The notes under the pieces were generated by a model. The model had not been told where the DNA came from. It was given only the letters and a program-made list of their open reading frames with translations, and did no database searches. Positions 1 through 12,115 of a stretch of DNA of 64,000 nt are shown piece by piece. Origin of the DNA: Arabidopsis thaliana. Taxonomy: Eukaryota > Streptophyta > Magnoliopsida > Brassicales > Brassicaceae. The translations under genes and the position numbers were made by a program. How positions within the stretch are numbered: the first letter of the stretch is position 1; each line of letters begins with the position of its first letter. The stretch spans positions 242,501-306,500 of the forward strand of contig NC_037304.1 of the NCBI RefSeq assembly GCF_000001735.4. Reading direction: 5' to 3'.

Positions 1-124
1 AAGCTCCAAGGCTTCACACCAAGTCTTCACTTACATAATATGCATGCTTAAGTAGAGTCAGGCGGAACCATTGTTGCCTGATGGGAACTTCCCCCATATT
101 GCTATCAATGTCTTCATGTCGCAC
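1..124 (-). other. nad7: nad7 intron 3 (group II), 5' part
   Basis: Directly after exon 3 the minus strand reads GTGCGAC, the classic 5' boundary of a plant group II intron. The intron runs off the left edge of the window, so exons 4 and 5 of nad7 must lie outside it if the gene is fully cis-spliced, as is usual in angiosperms. Confidence 0.85.
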
Positions 125-591
125 GACCTCTTAACATTACACCACTGAATCCCCAATCCTTTGCTTGCTGTGCAGTGACAGTACCAATATCCACTAATCG
201 TTGTTTCCAGATACGGTTGCCGGTTGACATCTCTTCTAATTCATCGATACGAGAAGCAAATTGTTGTGTGAAGGAATCAATATCTCGACATAAGCCAAGA
301 GGCAGATCTTGTGCCACTCCACCTGGTCGTATGAAACTGGCATGCATCCTGGCTCCCGAGACTCTTTCATAGAATTCCAACAATTTCTCCCGCTCCTCAA
401 AAGCCCACAGGAACGGAGTTAATGCTCCCACATCCATAGCATGAGTAGTTAAAGCAAGTGAATGATTTGAAATTCGAGTTATTTCACGGAATAACACTCG
501 TATATATTGAGCTCGTAATGGTACCTCGCAATTCAAAAGTTTCTCTACAGCTGAAGAATGAGCGTGTTCTTGGGCCATCATAGAAACATAG
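125..591 (-). CDS. nad7: NADH dehydrogenase subunit 7, exon 3
   Basis: This is the largest nad7 exon. It encodes the 49-kDa-type subunit of respiratory complex I in the inner membrane peripheral arm. The translation contains MMAQEHAHS near the start and GVMLRG at the end, both diagnostic of plant Nad7. The exon is 467 bp, the usual length for exon 3. It opens with one base completing the Asp codon left by exon 2 and closes before a GTGCGAC intron start. Several codons are unedited, for example Ser where Leu is expected in ISNHSLAL, so C-to-U editing is predicted. No internal stop is present, so the exon looks functional. Confidence 0.95.
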
Positions 592-2687
<2,096 letters not shown>

Positions 2688-2830
2688 TGGAGTGATCCAA
2701 TATGTGGTTCCGCACGTTCCACCACTTCTCCGTTCATTTCCAATACTAATCGTGAAACACCATGAGCAGCAGGATGTTGAGGTCCAAAATTCGAAGTAAA
2801 ATTTTTGATTTGCCTTTTCCTAGTCGTCAT
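2688..2830 (-). CDS. nad7: NADH dehydrogenase subunit 7, exon 1
   Basis: This is the first exon of nad7, 143 bp, starting at an ATG on the minus strand and encoding [20 protein letters not shown] and onward to the HIGSL region. The [10 protein letters not shown] block is the N-terminal signature of the Nad7/NuoD family near the quinone-binding cavity. The exon ends two bases into a His codon, followed by the intron start GTGCGGC. The in-frame ATG, the standard plant exon length and agreement with Nad7 fix both ends. The gene continues to lower coordinates through exons 2 and 3. Confidence 0.95.
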
Positions 2831-3500
2831 GGGAAAGAAAGGCAGAAATCTGAAAGAGATGATTCCCTGAGATCTTGTCCAATACCACTTGTACCAGAAA
2901 TGCATCTCCTTCGACGACCCTTCCACCCCTAGTCCCCCTCCCCTTATTACGCTTGCTTGGACCCCGCCCCACCAGCTTTTTTTTTTACACAGGACTACTA
3001 CTTTACAATCTAATTTGATTGAAAGCTCTCAATAAAATTATGGATCTCCCGCCATATTGAACTTTTTGTTTTTCCAATACAGTCGAGGACTCTTTTAAGA
3101 TTACTTAAACGGCTCCCATTTGAGGGGAAGCTAGCTGTTCATATCCCCGCTTCAATACCTATGCGAATATCGGAATCTTCCTTTATCCGAAGGCGCAAAG
3201 CCCTCTTTATATAAAGAGAGGGCTTTATCAACAATGCTTTCTATCTTTTTAGAGCATAAGTTGAAATGGCCTTCTGTTAACCGCCACTCCTTAGATGAAA
3301 TCAGATCCTTCAAAATCTTCTTTTAATTTTCTATTTGCTGCTTGTCGAGAGTTTGGAAAATATCATCTTGAGATATTTAGCTTTCGACCACGGGAAAAGA
3401 AGCTGAAATAGTAGGAGTTTACCTTATAGCAGGACACTCGCCCGTTGACAACTCTTTCTTAGGTTACTAATCGGTGACTTGCTTCGCCCAGGGGAATCTA
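2831..3500. other. 5' flank of nad7, non-coding
   Basis: No gene is visible. The stretch includes an A/T-rich part at about 2970-3070 and a strong inverted repeat at 3197-3226 listed separately. A nad7 promoter is expected here or further upstream, but I could not identify a convincing motif. Confidence 0.5.
3197..3226. other. strong stem-loop
   Basis: AAAGCCCTCTTTA and its near-perfect reverse complement face each other across two bases, with a two-base bulge. The stem has at least 10 consecutive pairs. It lies 370 bp upstream of nad7 exon 1. It could be a transcript-end or RNA-stability element, but its orientation and role cannot be settled from sequence. Confidence 0.5.
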
Positions 3501-3507
3501 TACTGTT

Positions 3508-4260
3508 TCATCCCTGTTGGTTCAGGCCTCCTCTTCCATCCCGTGTTTTACTTACATTCAAATTGAGTGCTTTTTTTTTCTCCACTTGAGTCTTAGTTAC
3601 TAGTAGCAATTTCATGACATTGCCCCACTGTAACTGGACAGCCAAATCGTACATCCTAAATATTATCCCGTACCTGAACGAATCATCCATGTTCGCAGGT
3701 CGGTAATATGTACGGATAAAGATCGGCACATCCATAAAGACTTCAAGCTCTATACTGGCACTAAGCCTTAGCATACAATTCCATCTTTGATACTCCAGAT
3801 AAAGCTTCATCCACCCATGCATGGTACAGAGTGTATTCATTGAATACTTCCATACCTGGATAGGCGAACACCTCACTAGGAGGAAGTTTCGACTGAAAGA
3901 AGAAGGAGGAAGGATAGACATGTTCTGCCGCATACCACACCACCATGTGATGTGATAGGGCGAAGAGGGGCCAGGAAGAATAGTACCCTAGTGGTTGTCC
4001 AGCAACAAAGCTAACCTTTGCGGGTTGAAGGCTATGTCCGGGACGCCCGTCGGTTCGTTGAATTTTGCTACAGCGAACAGCCATCTCTTCCCGTCCCCTG
4101 TACACGACGAACAAAGTCGTCCAGGAATCGAAGGCACCCTAAGGTCTTCTGAAGCGGGCAGCAACTTCTCGAGCCTGCGCACAAACCACTCTAAAGATGA
4201 GTACGTTAGCTCATTATTAGAGCTGTCGTACGGGTACCTAACAAGATTCCAATTTTTTTA
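3508..4260 (-). other. mitovirus-like RdRp fossil
   Basis: This is a fossil of a mitovirus (Mitoviridae, capsidless RNA viruses of mitochondria) RNA-dependent RNA polymerase. The clearest landmark is a motif-B-like GQPLGYYSSW followed by LFALSHHMVVWYAAE, encoded around 3925-4000 on the minus strand. Nearby segments in other frames also look polymerase-like. Plant mitochondrial genomes commonly carry such integrated copies. This one is partial and broken by several interruptions, so it looks old and non-functional. Confidence 0.7.
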
Positions 4261-4515
4261 AGATGGCATAAATTGATTATGAAGATTGAGACGAAGGTTC
4301 CCGCGGTTCAGAATGAGCTTCTGCGCCGGAAGTCCCCGAATCTTACTCAGTGGGCATCATAAAGAGCTCTAAAGGGGAGGAGAAGCTAGCGAATGAGTCA
4401 AGCCTGAAAAGAAAGTCGAACCGCGAAGGCAAGTATCCTCGCCCCCGCGATGGGAACTTTCAATAAAGCACAGTCGAGTGCTTTACCTACCAGAGGTATC
4501 TATAGAATGAAAGAA
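4261..4515. other. atp8 3' flank, non-coding
   Basis: No gene is recognised. A partial copy of the dispersed 'cagtcgagtgc' mini-repeat lies near 4470-4485. Confidence 0.5.
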
Positions 4516-4992
4516 TCATTTTATGCTTCCTTGGCCATGTACAACATGGATTAGCATTATGTCATTCCTACAATTCCTACAAGTGATCCACCTTCCAGTA
4601 TTTGAAGGAGAGGACTTCGATATATTATATAATATGTTTCTTTCCATTCCTCGTGAGCCACTTATTTCTCCGAAACAAGAGATCAAAGTGATTTTCCTCC
4701 TTTTTCCCAATAAGTCGACGGCCTTACACCATTGGGATACTTCGAATAAACTAGCGTACATATAGGATACACCAGTGCTAAAACCCTTTCTCAAGAGATC
4801 TTCCAAACTGTTGGGGTCCTTGCTCCGGATGGTCTTCCCCCGGTGTGAAAGCAGTTGGTTCCGTAGTTTTAGAATTCTGCTGATCCCAAGTACTCCATCT
4901 CCATCATTGCATATGAAAATATAGAAAGTAAAGAAGAAAAGGCATAACCAGAAGAATTGTGAAAAATAAGTGAATTTATCCAGTTGAGGCAT
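4516..4992 (-). CDS. atp8: ATP synthase subunit 8 (ORFB/YMF19)
   Basis: This gene encodes the membrane-anchored subunit 8 of mitochondrial ATP synthase, which supports the Fo part and peripheral stalk. The 158-residue product starts [20 protein letters not shown], the canonical ORFB N-terminus with one hydrophobic segment at about residues 10-30. It continues with the family's conserved [19 protein letters not shown] and [20 protein letters not shown] blocks. I chose the MPQ start because it is the conserved family start. An in-frame ATG 24 bp upstream (MLKSINLI) lies in a 5' flank that also precedes atp6. The length matches Brassicaceae homologues. A CATAAGAGA promoter motif lies about 160 bp upstream. 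The reading frame is intact. Confidence 0.96.
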   Translation of the reverse strand: MPQLDKFTYFSQFFWLCLFFFTFYIFICNDGDGVLGISRILKLRNQLLSHRGKTIRSKDPNSLEDLLRKGFSTGVSYMYASLFEVSQWCKAVDLLGKRRKITLISCFGEISGSRGMERNILYNISKSSPSNTGRWITCRNCRNDIMLIHVVHGQGSIK

Positions 4993-5206
4993 GATTAGAT
5001 TAATTGATTTCAACAAAATGATTCCCTCCAGACAGCTTCACTCCGTCAAGTCTCTAGGAGTAGTGAAGAACTATAGAAAGTTGTGGTTGGTTGTTGACCA
5101 ACAAAAGCATGGGAGAAAACCAAGAAAAAGGGGGCATAGAGATTTCTTCTCTTATGAGATTGATAGTTTGATCGCGGGGGCGGCCCGGCAGGCTAGCGAT
5201 CAGAAA
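4986..5206 (-). repeat. atp8 copy of the shared atp8/atp6 5' flank
   Basis: About 220 bp upstream of atp8, including its ATG and first bases, match the upstream region of atp6 at 23190-23396 with small indels. The repeat carries the CATAAGAGA promoter motif and the 5' untranslated region. It is a candidate site for homologous recombination between the two loci. Confidence 0.9.
5148..5156 (-). promoter_or_regulatory. mitochondrial promoter motif, atp8
   Basis: The minus strand reads CATAAGAGA, the dicot mitochondrial consensus (CRTAAGAGA) recognised by phage-type RNA polymerases. It lies about 160 bp upstream of the atp8 start, within a module repeated before atp6 and atp9. Confidence 0.75.
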
Positions 5207-5550
5207 AGAAAATCGATTCTATATATGTTATGGTATGGAAAAAGATCTGACTTCGTTAGAAGAAGATGAGCTGCCTAGATCTTTGTATGTACAGGTCTCG
5301 GTAATTGAAGAAAGAATGCCCAGGTGATTAAGCCCGGTAAGACCCCGTGATAAGACATCTTCCGCAATACAAAATAACAACGGGGGATCCTTTATCCCCC
5401 TGTCTCACACCGCCTAACATGAGAAATATCCTTTTGGATAACCATTAACCAAGACAGAGAGCTTGGCAGAGGAGAGGTGCTTTAGCAACCCGAGTGAAAC
5501 GAGAGGAACGAGAGTGAAACGCACTTTAGTGACTAGAGAACTTCTTTCTC

Positions 5551-5691
5551 TAGGAGAGGGAAACAGCCCGGATCACCAGCTAAGGCCCCCAAATGGCCGC
5601 TCAGTTATAAAGGAGGTAGGGGTGCAGAGACAGCCAAGGAGGTTTGCCTAGAAGCAGCCACCCTTGAAAGAGCGCGTAATAGCTCACTGGG
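5551..5691 (+). pseudogene. rrn26: rrn26 (large subunit rRNA) fragment
   Basis: The plus strand matches an internal part of plant mitochondrial 26S rRNA by eye, including GATCACCAGCTAAGG, the stretch ending TTTGCCTAGAAGCAGCCACC, and GCGTAATAGCTCACTG. Only about 140 bp is present, out of roughly 3.2 kb for a full gene, and the homology stops abruptly on both sides. It is therefore a recombination-derived fragment and not a functional rRNA gene. Confidence 0.85.
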
Positions 5692-7330
5692 AACGGATTA
5701 GCTTATTGGCAGCTCCGATGCCGCCACGGAGCCTTCATTCGCCGGTTCTTGGCACTTGGGAGTGGTTCAAGCTAAGCCCCCCGGAAATTGAAAGAAGCTC
5801 CGGCGGGCGGACCCAGCTTCTGGCTCTCTTGATCAGGCCGTCGTATTTTGGGTGCTATCACATAGCCCTGGGAGCCACTCCTATAGACCAGCAGAATTAG
5901 ATGAACGAGCTAAAAGTACTATTCCCTTTATGACCTAAAAGAAGCCCTACCTACCATTATATTTAATAAAATGAAAGTCAAGCATTTTTGCTCTTTATTT
6001 AATTTTATCTGTCGCCCCATTCTTCCTCCTTATCTCGAACTCGGAAGAAAGAGTATCTAAATAGGGTCTTTAGAGGACTATGCCAAGTAACCCCAGAAAT
6101 TTTTTTAGGTGGATATTTTCCGTGGTAATTCACTTTTATTTTTCATTTATGTAAACGGGTAAGAATAATGAAAATATAAATGGTTGCTCTACCCGAACTG
6201 AGTCTTATTCCTCGGCTTTGACTTCGAAGATACTCAAGTCTACTCTTTAGCGAGGGACTACTTTCTTTGCCGAGGGAAATGTGCCTACTTTATTGTTTAT
6301 TGGCTGAGGGATTGGAGTAGACCTACCTTCATCCATAACTGGTTAAGCGGATCCTGGTTACTTTCTTTCACTGCCGAAACTTAACTTACCTTGCTCAAAA
6401 GGTACTAATCCGAACTAAGACCCGCTACTCCAGGCATCGGGATAAGAAGATTAGGACTTTCAGCCTTAACTTCTTGTTGAGAGGAAGTCAGGGAAGTATG
6501 GTTTCGAATCCGAAGTTAGGCTAGAGCTGCTGTGTCTTTGGAAGGTTAGGTGCCCTCTGCAACCTCTTTCTCTTTGCCTTTTCCTTGGATTCTAAAGGGT
6601 AGAGAAGAAAAGCGGTGCACGGATCGGATCATCTTTAGTTTTGGTTCAAAAGAAAGTCTTTCTTCTGTTTTCAGATATACCATTTCCGGACATCAAGGAA
6701 ATGCCCAATTGTTTTAGCCGCCTACCTTATTTTAAGTGCTAGTGTTGCTTGTTCCTTGTTCTAGCTCTGTTTTCCGATAAAAAAAAAGTAGGAAGAAAGA
6801 TACAAACTCATCTATTCTTCTATCCCAGTGTGCTCTAACCATAAAGGAATTATGAAAGATCCAACTACCGAGCTATAAGAAGAGAGCTACTAGCTGCTAG
6901 GCTACATTCCCATCTAGCTACTATAGCTAGTAGACCTTAGCTTAGTATGGTGGAGGCTCGTCGAGACCTCTTACATAGTGCTCTATCCCTATAAGAGCAT
7001 ACCAAATGACCATATTAGCATAATATTTTAGCATACTATCTTTCTTTGGAAAATGGTATGATACTCAATCTAGATACTAACATATTCAACCACGGATTAA
7101 GTCGACATAACATCCTCGCGTTCAGTCAGGGTTTTCCAATTGGATTACCTTGCCGGAATTGGATAGAAGTAGGGCTGCGCCTTCGGCTGCGCCTTCTGCT
7201 CGAGCTCGCCGTAGGAAACTTTCCCCAAGGTTTCAAGATCCATCTTTCAGGTTCCTTTCAAGCTGTAAGGCTCGCTCTGTTCTCAAGCTTTACTTCCTTG
7301 AGAACGGATGAACTCTTACTTATTGAGACC
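5692..7330. other. non-coding spacer
   Basis: No gene or RNA is recognised in this 1.6-kb stretch. It is A/T-rich around 5930-6180. A small ORF at 5664-5900 begins in the rRNA fragment and is not considered real. Confidence 0.5.
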
Positions 7331-7430
7331 CGCCCCAGTTACCTCTCCTCTGTTCAAGGTTTGAAGTACTATGTTATTTTCATCGACAATTATTCACAAG
7401 GTTCTGTTGGATGTTCCCGTAACTAAGTTT
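7331..7430 (+). mobile_element. copia integrase fossil, small piece
   Basis: The encoded segment LSSVQGLKYYVIFIDNYSQ resembles the start of a Ty1/copia integrase core. It is a short broken fragment of an LTR retrotransposon, presumably of nuclear origin, sitting at the end of an otherwise unrecognised reading frame. Confidence 0.6.
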
Positions 7431-7806
7431 TTCTTTCTTACTTTTTATGTACTTTAGACTTTTATACTTTTTTTAAGTGTGGGGAAAAGGGCGCCCTCTA
7501 CTTCTACTTTTAACTAAACGCGAACAGCCGGCATTGCAAGCAAATAGAGAGCCCCCCGCCCGTTTTGAGTCGTTGCGAGCCGGAAAGCGTACCGGCAGTT
7601 TTAGTCGCGAAAGGACCGCTTGCTTTATTTTCTTATTATTATAAATAATAGATATATAAGATTATCTATCTATAAACAATATTAAAATCATTATTTTATC
7701 TAATTGGGCATTCCTGGGAAGAGGAAGAAGCAGATAGAGCAAAGGCCTCCCCTTTGCTTGCGTCCGCTCTTCCCGAAGTGAGCAAATTGCATGTAGAGAT
7801 CCGTAG
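7431..7806. other. non-coding spacer before trnI
   Basis: This A/T-rich spacer (about 7620-7700) shows nothing recognisable apart from being the 5' flank of trnI-CAU. Confidence 0.5.
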
Positions 7807-7880
7807 GGGCTTATAGTTTAATTGGTTGAAACGTACCGCTCATAACGGTTATATTGTAGGTTCGAGCCCTACTAAGCCTA
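7807..7880 (+). tRNA. trnI-CAU: tRNA-Ile (CAU), native mitochondrial type
   Basis: This is a 74-nt cloverleaf. The acceptor GGGCTTA pairs with TAAGCCT, and the T-arm TTCGAGC loop is intact. The anticodon loop CTCATAA carries CAT at 7841-7843. The sequence matches the native plant mitochondrial tRNA whose CAU anticodon is known to be converted to lysidine-containing to read AUA Ile codons. CCA follows in the DNA at 7881-7883, which may be chance. Confidence 0.92.
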
Positions 7881-7883
7881 CCA

Positions 7884-10335
7884 CCCCTTACTCTTCACCC
7901 GAAATAAGGCAGTCGAAGTCGGCACAAGAAGTAGGCGGAGTAGAGGCAGCAGTTGCGGGTTCAGGTGCGGCTAAATCAATATCCCCGTCTGGGGTTGGCG
8001 GAGTTGGTAGGAAGGCACGGTTGGCACAGTTCTGTAAATAAGAGATGTCTCATCCGGTTGAGCTGTCGCAATCAGTCTTTCTTTCTCTTCCTGGTAGCAG
8101 AACGAATAGGAGATCCAACATGACTGTATTAAGCCTGTCGCAATCAGGGTTAAGCTAGCTCATTGCCAGAAAGCAAACAGGAGCTCTTATTTAGATCAGA
8201 GGACGCTCATCCCAGGCAGGCAGCAGGGGCTTCGGGTGGAAGGAATGAATCAAGTAAGGTGCGAATACTGTGTTTCAGTGATTTATTTCTCCCTGAAATT
8301 AGCTCCGCTACTCTACGGACTTCCTTACTTAGCCTTTCTTTCCCATTTAACTAATGGAAGAATTGAGCCAAAATTATCAATGAATTGAGCGAGGGTGAGA
8401 AAGGTCAGTAATTGAAATTATAACTATAGAAATCTGTTCTCAGTGAGCTTTGAATCTTTTAATTGGTAGTTGGTTAAGGATTGGAGGAATGGGAGTTAGA
8501 TCTGTCCCTAGTTCCCCTAGCCCTAGATTAAGGTTACTTGAAACAGGAGATAGAGTTTTTCTAAGGAGGTTAGCTGGTTAGTGATGGGAAGCCAGTTGTT
8601 AGTCCCCTTAGCCCTGGATTGAGGTTAAGAGTTTGTAGGGAAGAAAGGTAGAGAGTAGAGGGAGAGTCGATTTGGTAAGTTGGTTTGGTAAGCCAGCCCC
8701 TTCAACAAGGGATTTCAATGGCAACAAACCGCTCCCCAGGATGAGGCAAAGAATGGGGTGGGGGGACTTCCAGTTGTTCGAGCAAGCAAATGGCTAGCAG
8801 GGCCGAGGAAGCACAATGAACGGGACGACAGAAGTTCCACAAGACCGGAGATAGATGTTCTTCTTCCCTGAGAAAATTTCTCTATCTATTAGCGAGTTTC
8901 GCCGTACAATCCGGCTGAAATGAATGGAATGAGGAACCGGGAAATCACTATAGTTGTGGGAATTCGTCGGATGTAACTCATCCGGAAGTGCTGGTTCGAA
9001 TCCAGCTCGTGACAAAGCCTGGGTCATATGGTATGGAACAATCTTTTGATTATGAAGCGCCCGCTAAAGAAGAGATACTTAAGTGTGGTAGGAGGGAGCT
9101 AGGAGTCTTCCATTCATGCCCAGACTCGGATGCTAGAGAATAGTCTGGAATGCTCTCTTTCTATCTATGCCGCATCTTCCATGAACGAAACCAAGAGGGA
9201 AAGCAGAGAAAGCATTAGTCCATTTGTAGTTCCGGCACTCTGTATGTGCTGCTATGATAGTAAACTCTTCCTGCTCTCTTAAGTTAAGGATGTTCGTGAC
9301 CTAATAGGAGTGACTGTAGTCAAGCAAGCAGAAGGTTACAGGCAAGCGGGGTAGTGTACTTTTATCCGCAAAGAATGGGATTGATGCTCAGCTAAGGAAT
9401 CCCCTACTAATCGAAAGAGGGGATTCAAAAGTGTCTATTCAATATTCCAAGGTGCGAAGGGTCGATGTAATTGAGAAAGAAGCGCTCTAGCTCTCACTTG
9501 AAGTACAGGAAGGATAATGACTCGAGCTTTTCCGAATGAAAGGCGATAGGGGACGTACCCTAAGGAAGCAAGAAGGGAGGATTTTCTTTACTTTACCGCT
9601 ATAACCTTTCTTTCACGAGTGAACCCGGGCACGAGCCTACCTTGTAAGAACCCAAGAATGGGTACCTAGGGAATGAACCGAGTTAGAGGCGTATGCTTCC
9701 TTGACCGATAGTTTGAGTTTGTGGAACAAGTTGTAGAGATCCCATACTTTCTAGTACTTGTGGAGAATCCCAGTAAGAAATAGCTTGAGTTGTTGGTGGA
9801 AGTGACCTATACATATTTATATTTATAGGTCCTAGCCCTTTTCTTCCGCTAGGTAAGTTGGGAAGTCCAACATAAGGCAGGTCAATTACATCGAACCTCA
9901 ATTCCATCGAGCCTTGCTTAGTCTGCCTATGGTTGATAGTGAACAGCAGATATGCTACATCAAGCACTCACTTTCTGTCTATTGGCCTTAGAACACTCCT
10001 TCTTATGTTGTTTTCAATGAAGGGGAAGTGATTCCTGAGTTCCTTCGCACAGGGTTTGAATTAAATTAAGTAAGTTTTGTCTACATCTTCTCTGCAATTA
10101 CATCAGGAAAGAAAGCAGATACTGATGCTGAATGCACTTAAAAAATCCCATGTCTGAATGCCTTAAACTTCGATTCCAAAGAAAGCAGAACTAGACTGCC
10201 AACGATCTGACGATAGAGAGTCTTCACCTTGTGGACCTGCTTTCGCCTAATGGTAATCTTTGTCTTTCCTTCTGTCTTTCGGGGATGGGATTGGGTGTCC
10301 GAGTACCGATAACTAAGTAGATGTCTCACAGGCGA
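7884..10335. other. non-coding spacer
   Basis: There are no recognised genes in this 2.4-kb stretch. A tRNA-like T-arm lies near 8985-9010 and is listed separately. A 94-codon minus-strand frame at 9683-9967 resembles nothing I know. Confidence 0.5.
8953..9015 (+). other. tRNA-like T-arm (possible t-element)
   Basis: GCTGGTTCGAATCCAGC forms a perfect 5-bp T-stem with a canonical TTCGAAT loop. It is preceded by a CGGAT/ATCCG hairpin in the anticodon-arm position. The D-arm and acceptor stem are poor, so this is not a functional tRNA gene. Such t-elements can guide RNase P or RNase Z processing of plant mitochondrial mRNAs. Confidence 0.4.
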
Positions 10336-10339
10336 AGGA

Positions 10340-10590
10340 TTAGACGTCTTTGTACTCACGAAGCAGGTCTACAGCTTTATGTTTTACCTCAGGTGGTAGA
10401 TATTTTCCCACCTGGACAACTTTGCCCGAGTTTGAATTGGGGAACGAACGATCTAAGTAAGGAGGTAGCTCCAGGAAGGTAGTTCTTTGACCCAGTTCAG
10501 TGAGACGCTCCGCAAATGTTGAAAGAATAAGCGATGACATTTGTATGGTCTTGCTGTTGATGGTACCTAAAAATGGGGTGCTGCCCAAGC
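10340..10590 (-). mobile_element. Ty3/gypsy pol fossil
   Basis: The minus strand encodes LPPEVKHKAVDLLREYKDV, typical of the linker just upstream of the reverse transcriptase in plant Ty3/gypsy polyproteins. Only a short broken piece remains, with no LTRs recognised. It probably came from nuclear DNA. Confidence 0.65.
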
Positions 10591-11459
10591 TGAGCTAACT
10601 ACAGGTCCGAATATACTGCGATCACCCAGACCTTTCTAATACTGAATCTAATAGTGAAAGAAATCCTGTATAAGAAATTTATTACTAAATGCGCTTGCTT
10701 CCGTCTTCAGTTCAGAAGAATGTTCCATTGATTGGACCATACCCATTAGCCTAGCGACTGCTTAAGATAAGAAGGCAAGAACAGTGGAAGACCGGATAGA
10801 CACAAAAAAAAAGATAAAAAGAGTTCAGCCGCTTGACCTGCGAGGAATTCAAGAAATCATAGGCGCGGAAGGCCAATGAACATCGGCTTCAGACCTTACC
10901 TTAGACGTACCCTACTTCCTAAAAATGAACGTAGAGATGATCCAATCTCTGGACTGGAGCCCCGGCTTTCTATTTTCCAGCTTAATAAAGATAAAGATGG
11001 AAGCTGTTCCCGCCTTACCTCTAACTTTTCTTAGTAGACACTGTATTCATTTACTAAATAAAGTAATTTCACTACTGGACTCCGCTCGCTTTCTATAGAT
11101 AAGAGTTGAATACACTGAAACTACTCAAAAGTATGCTTACCCGGGATAACTATAACTAGTAACTAAAAGTAATAAGCTTGACTCCTTTCAGGAGTAGGTA
11201 TGCGGTCAAGCCTGTTGGATTCGTTTCGTTAACATGATTCCTCGAAAAGTCATTATTTGATTCTTGATCTTTCGATCGTAGCGCGAAGACATCACCTCCT
11301 TCTGGTAGCATCATCGCAATCACATCTCGGTTGGATTATCTGAAGTGAAGAAGTATACTAGAAATAGCTTTTCTTTGTCTTTGTTTGATTTGTTATGTTT
11401 GCATGTATGTGTGTGGTATGGGCGCAGCTCCTAGTGTAAAATGTTTACTACTTAATGCT
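10591..11459. other. non-coding spacer
   Basis: No gene, RNA or strong repeat was seen in this stretch. Confidence 0.5.
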
Positions 11460-12115
11460 ATGCTAATAGTTGAATTTAGAAAGACGAATTCGTAAAAATG
11501 AAAATTTATGTGAAGTATCAAACCTCTATGTTTTGGATTCTGATCCATCTCTTTCAGGTACTACTTTTTTTAGTGCCTCTGTTATTGCAGATTCTCACAC
11601 TTGGCATAACAGGCTAGGCCATCCTTCTTCTTCTAAAACTGCTATCCTTTCAGATTGACTCCCTACTCATAAGAATAAAAAGGTCAATCAGACCATTTGT
11701 AAAATCTGTCCTTTGGCTAAACAAAAACACTTACCTTTTAAATCTCATAATAACATTTGTGATGAACCTTTTGATCTGATTCACATTGACATTTTGGGCC
11801 CTTTTTCAGTTGAAACCTCAGAACAGAAGGTTTTCGATATTTTTGAACCATAGTGGATGATCATTCAAGGGCTACTTGGGTCTATCTTCTCAAAAGTCAA
11901 AGTGAGGTTCTCACTGTCTTCCCAGGGTTTCTAAAGCTCATAGAAACTCAATACAAAAGGGTAGCCAAAGCTGTTAGAGCCGATAATGCTCATGAACTCA
12001 AATTTCACACTCTTTTTAAATAAAAAGGCATTCTTTCTTATCATTCTTGCCCTGAAACTCCTGAACAAAATTCTGTTGTTGAGAGGAAACCCAAAGATTC
12101 ATTCCTTTGTTCACA
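11460..12115 (+). mobile_element. Ty1/copia GAG-pre-integrase and integrase fossil
   Basis: The translation shows the copia zinc-binding order: HTWHNRLGHPSSSK, then CKICPLAKQKHLPF, then FDLIHIDILGPF, followed by integrase core segments (DDHSRATWVYLL, AVRADNAHELKF, ENSVVERK-like). These are the GAG-pre-integrase and integrase domains in their normal order. The piece is partial, broken in a few places and without recognised LTRs, so it is an old fragment of nuclear origin. Confidence 0.8.
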
